NCBI RefSeq assembly: GCF_013425765.1
Contig: NZ_JACCJZ010000020.1
Location: 806,001 to 870,000 of the forward strand
Length of the DNA: 64,000 nucleotides
DNA from: Luteimonas deserti
GTDB taxonomy: Bacteria; Pseudomonadota; Gammaproteobacteria; Xanthomonadales; Xanthomonadaceae
Direction: 5' to 3'
The position numbers were made by a program, and so were the translations under genes. The notes beneath the pieces were generated by a model that saw only the letters and a program-made list of their open reading frames with translations, did no database searches and was not told where the DNA came from. Shown one piece after another: positions 57,799 through 64,000 of the stretch; within the stretch, counting starts at the first letter, position 1, and every line of letters begins with the position of its first letter.

Positions 57799-59043
57799 TC
57801 AGGCGTCGCCGCCCGGCTGCGGCTGACGCACCGGGAGGATCACCCGGAACCGGCTCCCGGTCTGCGGTGTGCTCTCCACCTCGATGCGACCGTGGTGCTT
57901 GGCCACGATGCCGTAGGAGATCGACAAGCCGAGCCCGGTGCCCTTGCCGACGGGTTTTGTGGTGAAGAAGGGGTCGAAGATGCGCTGCATCGCTTCGGCC
58001 GGGATGCCGCCGCCGGTGTCGGCGATTTCCACCCACACCTGGCCCGGCTCGTGGCCGGTACGCACCGAAATCACACCTTCCTCGTCGATCGCCTGGCCGG
58101 CGTTGAGCAGCAGGTTCATGAAGACCTGGTTCAACTCGGACTGCAGGCACTCGATCATCGGCAGCGTGCCGTACTCCTTCTCGAGGGTGGCCTTGTAGCG
58201 CAGCTCGTTCCAGACGATGTTGATGGTGGAGTCGAGCCCCGCGTGCAGGTCGGCCAGGCGCCAGGCGTGCTCGCGATCGGAGCGGGAGAAGTCGCGCAGG
58301 TCGCGGACGATCGCGGTCACCCGCTCGATGCCCTGGCGCGATTCGGTCAGCAGCTGCGGCAGGTCGCGGCTGATGAAGTCGACGTCGAGGCGTTCGCGCG
58401 TGTCGTCGATCTCGGTGCGCATCGAATGCGGATCGTGCGCGCGCATCGCGCGCTCGTACACGTCGATCAGCGCGAACAGGTTGCCGACGTACTCCTGTAG
58501 GCTGCCGAGATTGGAGTGCACGTAGCCGATCGGATTGTTGATCTCGTGTGCCACGCCCGCGGCGAGCTGGCCGATCGAAGCCAGCTTCTCCGATTGCAGC
58601 AGTTGCTCCTGGGCCGCATTGAAGCGGACGTTGAGCTCCTCGTGGCGCAGCTGCAGTTCCTGGTCGTCCTCGCTGCGCGTGGCACCGCCGTCGCGCAGCA
58701 GCAGCAGGAACCGCCCCGCGTCCGCGCCGAGCCAGTGCAGACGGGCCTCCAGCGTATGCCCGGACAGGAACGCGATGCTGTCCGACCAGCAGCCGTGGGC
58801 GCGGGCGTCGTGCAGCGCCTGCATCGGCACCAGGTGCTCGAGCCTGCCGTGGGTCTCGGCCCAGCGCGGCTGGGCGCGCAGCAGCGCCTCCGCGGCGGGA
58901 TTGGCGTACATCAGCCGGCCGTCGGGCTCGTGCAGGCAGACCCCTTCCTCGACGCAGGACAGGGCCATTGCGGCGAGAGGCGCGGGTGGCGCGGAAAGCG
59001 GCGAAAGCGGAGTCACGGCGGCGGTCCGGGAGCGTGGACCCAT
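57799..59043 (-). CDS. Soluble PAS histidine kinase (NtrB-like HisKA)
   Basis: A 414-residue cytoplasmic kinase. A PAS-like domain is at about 27-120 (CLHEPDGRLMYANPAAEALL). A short coiled coil leads to the H-box LASIGQLAAGVAHEINNPIG with His166. The HATPase_c domain has NQVFMNLLLNAGQAI, IADTGGGIP, FDPFFTTKPVGKGTGLGLSI. No transmembrane segment is seen. The start is uncertain: a TAGAAT -10-like sequence sits one base before the ATG at 59043, so a later start (ATG 58968) is possible. Placed between a RavR-like regulator and flgN-flgM, it may act like RavA; that is inference. Confidence 0.82.
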   Translation of the reverse strand: MGPRSRTAAVTPLSPLSAPPAPLAAMALSCVEEGVCLHEPDGRLMYANPAAEALLRAQPRWAETHGRLEHLVPMQALHDARAHGCWSDSIAFLSGHTLEARLHWLGADAGRFLLLLRDGGATRSEDDQELQLRHEELNVRFNAAQEQLLQSEKLASIGQLAAGVAHEINNPIGYVHSNLGSLQEYVGNLFALIDVYERAMRAHDPHSMRTEIDDTRERLDVDFISRDLPQLLTESRQGIERVTAIVRDLRDFSRSDREHAWRLADLHAGLDSTINIVWNELRYKATLEKEYGTLPMIECLQSELNQVFMNLLLNAGQAIDEEGVISVRTGHEPGQVWVEIADTGGGIPAEAMQRIFDPFFTTKPVGKGTGLGLSISYGIVAKHHGRIEVESTPQTGSRFRVILPVRQPQPGGDA

Positions 59044-59061
59044 GATTCTAAGCCGTCGCGG

Positions 59062-59397
59062 TCAGGCGACCGCCAGCTCGCGCGGGCGGCGGGTGGTCTC
59101 GGTGCGGCCGCTGGCGTCGTAGGCGGGCGCGCTCTCCATCCGCCCCAGATGGCGCAGGGCCCAGTTGACCTCGCGGCGACGGCGCGCCAGCAGCGCACCG
59201 TTGGCCCGGTTGAGTTCGGCCAGTTCGGCCAGCGGGCCGACGAGATCGCCGCTGGGAAAGGCCTCGAGCTCGCGCAGCGCCACGATCTTGTCCCGCGTGG
59301 AGCGCATCAGCGCGTCCACGTCGTGGCCGATCAAGGCTTCGCGCTCGTCCGAGAGCGCGGTAGCGAGACGGTCCAGGCTGGCCTGCGGGTCAGACAT
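59062..59397 (-). CDS. flgN: Flagellar export chaperone FlgN
   Basis: A 111-residue helical protein. LATALSDEREALIGHDVDAL matches the FlgN N-terminal helix that binds hook-filament junction proteins FlgK and FlgL. The C-terminal helices carry LAELNRANGALLARRRREVN, then WALRHLGR, the family consensus. It starts one base inside the flgM stop (TGATG), so flgM-flgN are coupled, and both are read from the sigma-28 promoter ahead of flgM. Length is short but normal for Xanthomonadaceae. Confidence 0.85.
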   Translation of the reverse strand: MSDPQASLDRLATALSDEREALIGHDVDALMRSTRDKIVALRELEAFPSGDLVGPLAELAELNRANGALLARRRREVNWALRHLGRMESAPAYDASGRTETTRRPRELAVA

Positions 59398-59711
59398 CAG
59401 CCGGCCAGCCGGGCGTCCAGATCGAGCATGCGTGAGGCGATCGCCTCGGCATCGACCTTGTAGCTGCCGGACGCAATCGACTCGCGCAGGGCGTTCACCT
59501 TGGCCTCGTCGAACGCCGGCTTGGTGGCGAGATCGCGCTGCAGGGCCTGCAGGCCGGTGGCTTCGCCGGTCAGGCGCAGGCTGTCGGCCGGGGCCGCAGC
59601 CTCGACCGCCTTGTCGCGGGGTTCGCCGGCGCGGCCGACCTGGCCCGTGCCGACCGCGCCCAGGGCGCGGCTGCTGACGGGGGCGGCGGTTCCTTCGATC
59701 CTGTTGGTCAT
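59397..59711 (-). CDS. flgM: Anti-sigma-28 factor FlgM
   Basis: A 104-residue protein that holds FliA until the hook is complete and is then exported. The N-terminus (MTNRIEGTAAPVSSR) and long disordered middle precede the conserved C-terminal sigma-binding helices FDEAKVNALRESIASGSYKV followed by DAEAIASRMLDLD. The ATG at 59711 is chosen for family fit with AGGAG about 6 bases upstream; the sigma-28 promoter lies 44 bases further up. FlgM controls its own promoter through FliA, giving feedback. Confidence 0.9.
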   Translation of the reverse strand: MTNRIEGTAAPVSSRALGAVGTGQVGRAGEPRDKAVEAAAPADSLRLTGEATGLQALQRDLATKPAFDEAKVNALRESIASGSYKVDAEAIASRMLDLDARLAG

Positions 59712-59754
59712 GTCGGAGCTCCTGACACGCGGGTCTTCTGTGGGGTCATGGCCG

Positions 59755-59781
59755 GTATCGGCCAGGCTTCGGGAAGCTTGA
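59755..59781 (-). promoter_or_regulatory. Sigma-28 (FliA) promoter of flgMN
   Basis: On the minus strand TCAAGCTT-N11-GCCGATAC, 6 of 8 and 7 of 8 matches with the consensus and exact 11-base spacing. It lies 44 bases upstream of the flgM ATG. Confidence 0.8.
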
Positions 59782-59802
59782 GGGCCATCGTGAACAAGAT
59801 GC

Positions 59803-60489
59803 TCAACGACCGACCCGCACGTTGCCGGCATCGTCGACCGTGCCCTGCACCACCCGCCGCGAACTCAGGTTCTCGACGCTGATGCGCTCACGGGCGCCGG
59901 CATCGGCCAACGCTCGCCCCGCCATCCGCACCTCGATACCGTCCTGGCCCGAGATCAGGGCGATGGTATCGCCCCGCCGCACCAGGCGCGGTGCCACCAG
60001 ATCGCCTGCCGTCAACACGCTGCCGGCGACCAGGGTGCGCCGTGCACTGCGGCCGATCGCATCGGCGGGATCGGCGATCGCCGCGCCCGCGATCCGTGCG
60101 GCGTCTCGCTGCTGGGTCATGAAGCTATCGGCCGTGATCGGCTCGCCTGCAGCCACACTGCGCGCGAGCACGAGGACGGTCTGGTGACGGCGCATGCGCA
60201 CCGGCACGAACAGGCGCCAACCGTCCGGACAGGCCACCTCCACGGTGGCCGCGCCGGAGCGGCGCGCCTGCAGCGGCTGCGCGCAGCGTGGCATGCGCAG
60301 GGCCGGATCCAGGCTCGCGTCGGCCTCCTCGCCGGTGTCGGCGACCGACAGCGCCGCCGCACGGATGGACTCCACCGGCTGAAAGCCCGTGGCCCCCGCC
60401 GATGCGGTGGCGACCACCAGCAACGCACCGCCCGCGAGGCGGCGCGCCAGCTGGCGCCAGGAACTGGAAATGCGCGTCGGGATGGGCAT
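59803..60489 (-). CDS. flgA: Flagellar P-ring assembly chaperone FlgA
   Basis: A 228-residue periplasmic protein needed to assemble the FlgI P-ring. It has a signal peptide (about residues 1-35, RRLAGGALLVVATASAGATG). CPDGWRLFVPVRMRRHQTVL and VLARSVAAGEPITADSF form the SAF-like domain, and GRSARRTLVAGSVLTAGDLV with VRRGDTIALISGQDGIEVRM is the conserved end. The ATG at 60489 follows the sigma-54 promoter by 33 bases. The gene is divergent from cheV. Confidence 0.9.
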   Translation of the reverse strand: MPIPTRISSSWRQLARRLAGGALLVVATASAGATGFQPVESIRAAALSVADTGEEADASLDPALRMPRCAQPLQARRSGAATVEVACPDGWRLFVPVRMRRHQTVLVLARSVAAGEPITADSFMTQQRDAARIAGAAIADPADAIGRSARRTLVAGSVLTAGDLVAPRLVRRGDTIALISGQDGIEVRMAGRALADAGARERISVENLSSRRVVQGTVDDAGNVRVGR

Positions 60490-60522
60490 GGAGCGGTCCG
60501 GCAAACGGGATGCGGGCAGCGA

Positions 60523-60538
60523 TGCAAATCCCGTGCCG
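60523..60538 (-). promoter_or_regulatory. Sigma-54 (RpoN) promoter of flgA
   Basis: On the minus strand CGGCACGGGATTTGCA gives GG-N10-GC, the -24/-12 pattern (consensus TGGCAC-N5-TTGCA). It lies 33 bases upstream of the flgA ATG. Its activator would be a FleQ-type enhancer-binding protein, not encoded here. Confidence 0.8.
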
Positions 60539-60702
60539 CGGAGATCCGGGCGGCATCGGTCTCGCCTGGACGTCGCCGCCGCCGCAGGACGACGCGCGCC
60601 CGGGACCTGTGCCACGTCGGTGCCCGGGGCGCCTGGCGACCATGCGCGCGGCGCCGCATGCCGTCCGGCTGTCGCCTCCGGGCTCAAGTGGGCGAGGCAG
60701 GC

Positions 60703-60710
60703 GCCGATAC
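60703..60710 (+). promoter_or_regulatory. Sigma-28 (FliA) promoter of cheV (-10; -35 at 60684-60691)
   Basis: TCAAGTGG-N11-GCCGATAC, 5 of 8 and 7 of 8 matches with exact spacing. The -10 ends 7 bases before the cheV ATG, so the mRNA should be leaderless. Confidence 0.75.
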
Positions 60711-60717
60711 CGGGACC

Positions 60718-61677
60718 ATGTCGCAGGATCTGCTCGACCGCATCGACCAACGCACCCGCCTCGCCGGCCACAACCGGCTGGCGCTCCTGCTGTTCCGTCT
60801 CGGGGGGCGCCAGGTTTTTGGCGTCAACGTCTTCAAGGTGCAGGAGGTGCTGCGTCGGCCGCAGCTGTTCCAGGTGCCCGGACTGCCGATGCAGTTCGCC
60901 GGCGTGGCCGACGTGCGCGGGCGCAGCGTTCCGGTGCTGGACCTGGGCCTGGCCATCGGCCACCCCGAGCGCAGCCCCGATGCGATGCCCGGCTATCTGG
61001 TCGTGACCGAGTTCAACCGGTCGGTCCAGGGATTTCTGGTCAGCGAGGTCGAACGCATCGTCAACATCGCGGTCGAGGACATCCTGCCGCCGCCGGATCT
61101 CGGCGCCGAGAGCGGCTATCTGACGGCCGTGACCCGCTTCCAGGGCGAGCTGATCCAGGTGATCGACGTCGAAAGCGTGCTGGCCGACATCTCGCAGGCA
61201 CGGATGGATGCCGACCTGTCGCCCGAATACGCGCTGCCGGACGGCGCGCCGCCGATGCAGGTGCTGGTGGTCGACGACTCGCGCGTGGCCCGCCAGCAGA
61301 TCCGCAGTGTACTCGACCAGCTGGGGGTCGGCGTGACCCTGCTGTCGGACGGCCGCCAGGCCCTCGATCATCTGCTGCAGCTGCACGCCGCCGGCGAGCC
61401 GCCGTCGCAGCGCTATGCGATGGTGGTGTCGGACATCGAGATGCCGGCGATGGACGGCTATACGCTGACGACGGAAATCCGTCGGCATCCGGGACTGGCC
61501 GACCTGTTCGTCCTGCTGCACACCTCGCTGTCGGGCGTGTTCAACAACTCGATGGTGCAGAGCGTGGGCGCCGACGCCTTCGTCGCCAAGTACAGTCCCC
61601 ACGATCTGGCCGACGAGGTGCTTCGCCGCCTGAGCGAAGTCGCCGAGGCCGCCGGCGGGCAGCTGGCGCACGCCTGA
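60718..61677 (+). CDS. cheV: Chemotaxis coupling protein CheV (CheW-receiver)
   Basis: A 319-residue protein. The N-terminal CheW-like domain (about 1-165) shows LALLLFRLGGRQVFGVNVFK with VQEV and VADVRGRSVPVLDLG. The C-terminal receiver (about 178-305) has VLVVDDSRVARQQI, phospho-Asp239 in VVSDIEMPAMDGY, and FVAKYSPHDL. CheV links receptors to CheA and may buffer phosphate. The ATG at 60718 is the only option: the next Met lies inside the CheW domain. It is divergent from flgA and upstream of the flgB operon. Confidence 0.92.
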   Translation: MSQDLLDRIDQRTRLAGHNRLALLLFRLGGRQVFGVNVFKVQEVLRRPQLFQVPGLPMQFAGVADVRGRSVPVLDLGLAIGHPERSPDAMPGYLVVTEFNRSVQGFLVSEVERIVNIAVEDILPPPDLGAESGYLTAVTRFQGELIQVIDVESVLADISQARMDADLSPEYALPDGAPPMQVLVVDDSRVARQQIRSVLDQLGVGVTLLSDGRQALDHLLQLHAAGEPPSQRYAMVVSDIEMPAMDGYTLTTEIRRHPGLADLFVLLHTSLSGVFNNSMVQSVGADAFVAKYSPHDLADEVLRRLSEVAEAAGGQLAHA

Positions 61678-61923
61678 CGCCGCGACGCGATCGGGTGCGG
61701 CCGCCGCCCACGCCGCTGAATTCCATCGCCGCATGACCGCGTGACCGCATCCGGAGTGCCCGGCGAGGCCCGGGCTTGATCGTCGCCCACGACTGACCGT
61801 GGCGTGCGCGGAGTCGGACGGGGCTCCCGGCCGCTCCGGGTCGAGGATCAACGGTCTGCACCGTCGCGTGCACGCCCCTTGCAAGGCGGTGGCACCGGCA
61901 TCGCGCCGCGGCTCCGACGGTTC

Positions 61924-61939
61924 TGGCACGCCGCTTGCA
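61924..61939 (+). promoter_or_regulatory. Sigma-54 (RpoN) promoter of the flgB operon
   Basis: TGGCACGCCGCTTGCA matches the -24/-12 consensus closely, with GG-N10-GC spacing. It lies 32 bases upstream of the flgB ATG and should drive flgBCDE and beyond. Confidence 0.9.
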
Positions 61940-61971
61940 CCGCCTTCCGCACAGGTCTGGCGGAGGCGCCG

Positions 61972-62379
61972 ATGTCCAATCCCATCTCGTCCTATCTCGG
62001 GCTGCAGGCCGACGCCCTGCCGTTGCGCGAGCAGCGCATGAAGCTGATCGCCAGCAACCTGGCCAATGCCGACACGCCCGGCTACCAGGCGCGCGATCTC
62101 GACTTCAACGCCGCGCTGGCCAATGCCGCGCGGGTGCGCGAGGCCGGCCCCGTTGCGGCGACGCGGGAGCGCGGCAACCACATTCCGCTGCCGGGCGCCG
62201 ATTCCCTGCAGCCGTTCGAGGTCGCGCGCATCGCCAGCCAGGCGACCCTCGACGGCAATACCGTCGATCCGGACGCCGAACGGGCCGCCTACGGTCGTGC
62301 CGCGCTCGAATACCGCGCCTCACTGAGCTTCCTCGAGTCGCGCGTGCGCACCCTCCTGACCGCCATCACAGGCCAGTAA
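61972..62379 (+). CDS. flgB: Flagellar basal-body rod protein FlgB
   Basis: A 135-residue proximal rod subunit exported by the flagellar type III system. LREQRMKLIASNLANADTPG followed by YQARDLDFNAAL is the rod signature (NxANxxTPGY). YRASLSFLESRVRTLLTAI is the C-terminal coiled-coil helix. It is a short protein, as is usual for FlgB. It is the first gene behind the sigma-54 promoter, and flgC follows after 3 bases. Confidence 0.95.
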   Translation: MSNPISSYLGLQADALPLREQRMKLIASNLANADTPGYQARDLDFNAALANAARVREAGPVAATRERGNHIPLPGADSLQPFEVARIASQATLDGNTVDPDAERAAYGRAALEYRASLSFLESRVRTLLTAITGQ

Positions 62380-62382
62380 GCC

Positions 62383-62790
62383 ATGAGCAATCTTCCGATC
62401 TTCGACGTCGCGGGTTCCGCGCTGCACGCCCAGTCGGTACGCCTGAGCACGCTCGCCAGCAACCTGGCCAATGCCGATTCAGTCGCCGGCTCGCCGGAGC
62501 AGGTCTACCGGCCACTGGAACCCGTGTTCCGGGCCACTGCGCATCGCAGTGATCCCGCTCTCACCAATGTGCAGATCGCGGGCATCGTCGAGCGCGACAC
62601 CCCGCCGATCCAGCGCTACGAGCCCGGCCATCCGCTGGCCGACGAGCAGGGCTACGTCTACGCACCCGACGTCGATCCGGTCTCGCAGATGGTCAACATG
62701 ATCTCCGCCTCGCGCAGCTACCAGGCGGGCGTGGAAATGCTCAACACCGCCAAGGAACTGGCGATGGCCACCCTCAGCATGGGCCGCTGA
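62383..62790 (+). CDS. flgC: Flagellar basal-body rod protein FlgC
   Basis: A 135-residue proximal rod subunit. FDVAGSALHAQSVRLSTLAS followed by NLANADSVAGSPEQVYR is the N-terminal rod motif, and VYAPDVDPVSQMVNMISASR followed by SYQAGVEMLNTAKEL is the C-terminal signature. All features and length are normal. It is 3 bases after flgB and 31 bases before flgD. Confidence 0.96.
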   Translation: MSNLPIFDVAGSALHAQSVRLSTLASNLANADSVAGSPEQVYRPLEPVFRATAHRSDPALTNVQIAGIVERDTPPIQRYEPGHPLADEQGYVYAPDVDPVSQMVNMISASRSYQAGVEMLNTAKELAMATLSMGR

Positions 62791-62821
62791 GCCCACCGCC
62801 CCGCCACGTGAGCCCCATCCG

Positions 62822-63490
62822 ATGAGCAGCATCGCCAACGACATCACCAGCAGCCTCGGTCTCGCCGGCGCGCCGAAGGCCGCCGACAAGAAGGCCGAAT
62901 CGCTCGGCCAGGCGGACTTTCTCCGCCTGATGACCGAGCAGCTCAAACATCAGGATCCGCTCAAGCCGATGGAGAACAGCGCGTTTCTCGGCCAGCTGGC
63001 CCAGTTCTCTACCGTCCAGGGCATCCAGGGCCTCAACGCCACCGTCAACGGCTTTGCCGGCTCGATGGCGACCGACCAGCTGCTGCGCGGCGCCACGATG
63101 GTCGGACGCGACGTGCTGCTGCCCTCCTCCCGCGTCGCACTGCCCGCCTCGGGCGATGCCGGCGGCATCGTGGCCGCACCGGGTGCCGGCATGGTGACCT
63201 TCGAGGTGACCGACGCCAACGGGCTGCCGGTGCGCCAGTTCACGGTGCCGGCGAAGGCCGCCGGCGAGGTGGCGTTCGCCTGGGACGGCACCAACACGGC
63301 CGGCGAGAAGCTGCCGCCAGGCGCCTATGGCATCTCCGCCCGGCACGTCACCGAAACCGGCACCACCACCAGCCTGACCACCTATGTGCGCGGGAAGGTG
63401 GAAAGCGTCTCGGTGGGGTCCGACGGCCTCTACCTCGACCTCGAAGGCCTGGGGACCGCGCCGCTCAGCCATGTGCTGCGCGTCGGTTGA
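62822..63490 (+). CDS. flgD: Flagellar hook assembly scaffold FlgD
   Basis: A 222-residue hook cap protein that guides FlgE polymerisation and is then lost. The N-terminal LGQADFLRLMTEQLKHQDPL followed by KPMENSAFLGQLAQFSTVQG is the export/capping region. A FlgD Tudor-like and Ig-like region follows (VTFEVTDANGLPVRQFTVPA and FAWDGTNTAGEKLPPGAYGI). Length is standard. flgE starts 58 bases downstream. Confidence 0.95.
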   Translation: MSSIANDITSSLGLAGAPKAADKKAESLGQADFLRLMTEQLKHQDPLKPMENSAFLGQLAQFSTVQGIQGLNATVNGFAGSMATDQLLRGATMVGRDVLLPSSRVALPASGDAGGIVAAPGAGMVTFEVTDANGLPVRQFTVPAKAAGEVAFAWDGTNTAGEKLPPGAYGISARHVTETGTTTSLTTYVRGKVESVSVGSDGLYLDLEGLGTAPLSHVLRVG

Positions 63491-63548
63491 GCCGGCTTTC
63501 CCGTTCTTTCCCGAATCCTTTTCCGCGCACGACCTCACGGAGTCCGCC

Positions 63549-64000
63549 ATGAGCTTCAACACCTCGCTGTCCGGCATCAACGCAGCCAACGCCAATCTCA
63601 ACGTCACCGCGAACAACATCGCCAACGTCAACACGACCGGCTTCAAGGAGTCGCGGGCGGAGTTCGCCGACCTGTTCTCCAACAGCTCCTACGGCCTGGC
63701 GCGCAATGCGATCGGCTCGGGCGTGAAGCTCAGCAACGTCGCCCAGCAGTTCTCCCAAGGCAACATCGATCCCACCGGGCGCAGCCTGGACATGGCCATC
63801 GACGGCGAGGGCTTCTTCACCCTCAACAAGAACGGCGCACGCGTGTACAGCCGCGCCGGCAACTTCCAGACCGACGCCCAGGGGTTCGTGGGCACGCCGG
63901 AAGGCGCCCGCCTGCAGGTCTACCCGCCGCGCACCAACGGCGACGGCTTCGATGTCGGCCGCGTCGGCGACCTGCAGCTGCTGACCACCGACAGCCCGCC
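63549..64000 (+). CDS. flgE: Flagellar hook protein FlgE, N-terminal part
   Basis: The first 150 codons of the hook gene, running off the window. MSFNTSLSGINAANANLNVT followed by ANNIANVNTTGFKESRAEFA is the rod/hook/filament N-terminal motif, and GRSLDMAIDGEGFFTLNKNG with YSRAGNFQTDAQGFVGTPEG is the FlgE core. A GGAG site lies 8 bases upstream of the ATG. Nothing unusual is seen. Confidence 0.95.
   Translation, partial: MSFNTSLSGINAANANLNVTANNIANVNTTGFKESRAEFADLFSNSSYGLARNAIGSGVKLSNVAQQFSQGNIDPTGRSLDMAIDGEGFFTLNKNGARVYSRAGNFQTDAQGFVGTPEGARLQVYPPRTNGDGFDVGRVGDLQLLTTDSP

Overview
The window is GC-rich chromosomal DNA from a motile gammaproteobacterium, most likely of the Xanthomonadaceae (Lysobacter/Luteimonas type). 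This is judged from the kinase-FGE fusion in the T6SS locus, the rarA-lolA-ftsK-ald-trxB and aat-infA-clpA-clpS orders, a RavR-like GGDEF-EAL-receiver regulator beside flagellar genes, and several leaderless-looking promoters. No rRNA, tRNA, CRISPR array or intact insertion sequence was recognised.

1-16830 is the end of a type VI secretion locus: the tssM 3' end, tagF, a PP2C phosphatase, a very large Ser/Thr kinase fused to an FGE-like domain, a small membrane protein, then tssA. A two-partner secretion pair (TpsB transporter and a 2629-residue TpsA exoprotein) sits between the small membrane protein and tssA. Most stop and start codons overlap, so the block reads as one operon, and phosphorylation, adhesin export and T6SS assembly may share regulation.

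16831-about 32100 is an accessory region with clearly lower GC to about 28100. It holds a frameshifted tyrosine recombinase, the 3' remnant of a type III restriction/helicase-like gene, an orphan Rad50/SMC-like ATPase, an opposite-strand RHS toxin with a candidate two-TM immunity gene, and an RTX remnant. A GC-rich stretch with few convincing genes follows (28.0-31.2 kb), then three small secreted or membrane proteins.

32145-49175 is conserved chromosome: rarA, a ChaN/EreA-like secreted protein, lolA, ftsK, ald, trxB, a metallophosphoesterase, a DUF482 protein, and aat-infA-clpA-clpS. The transferase, adaptor and unfoldase of the N-degron pathway thus lie together. Then come a secreted protein, a Nudix hydrolase, mnmA and hflD.

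49199-64000 is signalling and flagella: a methyl-accepting protein behind a sigma-28 promoter, a PAS-GGDEF-EAL protein, two histidine kinases flanking a GGDEF-EAL-receiver protein, flgN-flgM-flgA, cheV, and flgB-flgC-flgD-flgE (flgE runs off the end). Sequence-level sigma-28 sites precede the methyl-accepting protein, flgM and cheV; sigma-54 sites precede flgA and flgB. This fits the usual RpoN-then-FliA flagellar hierarchy, with c-di-GMP enzymes next door.
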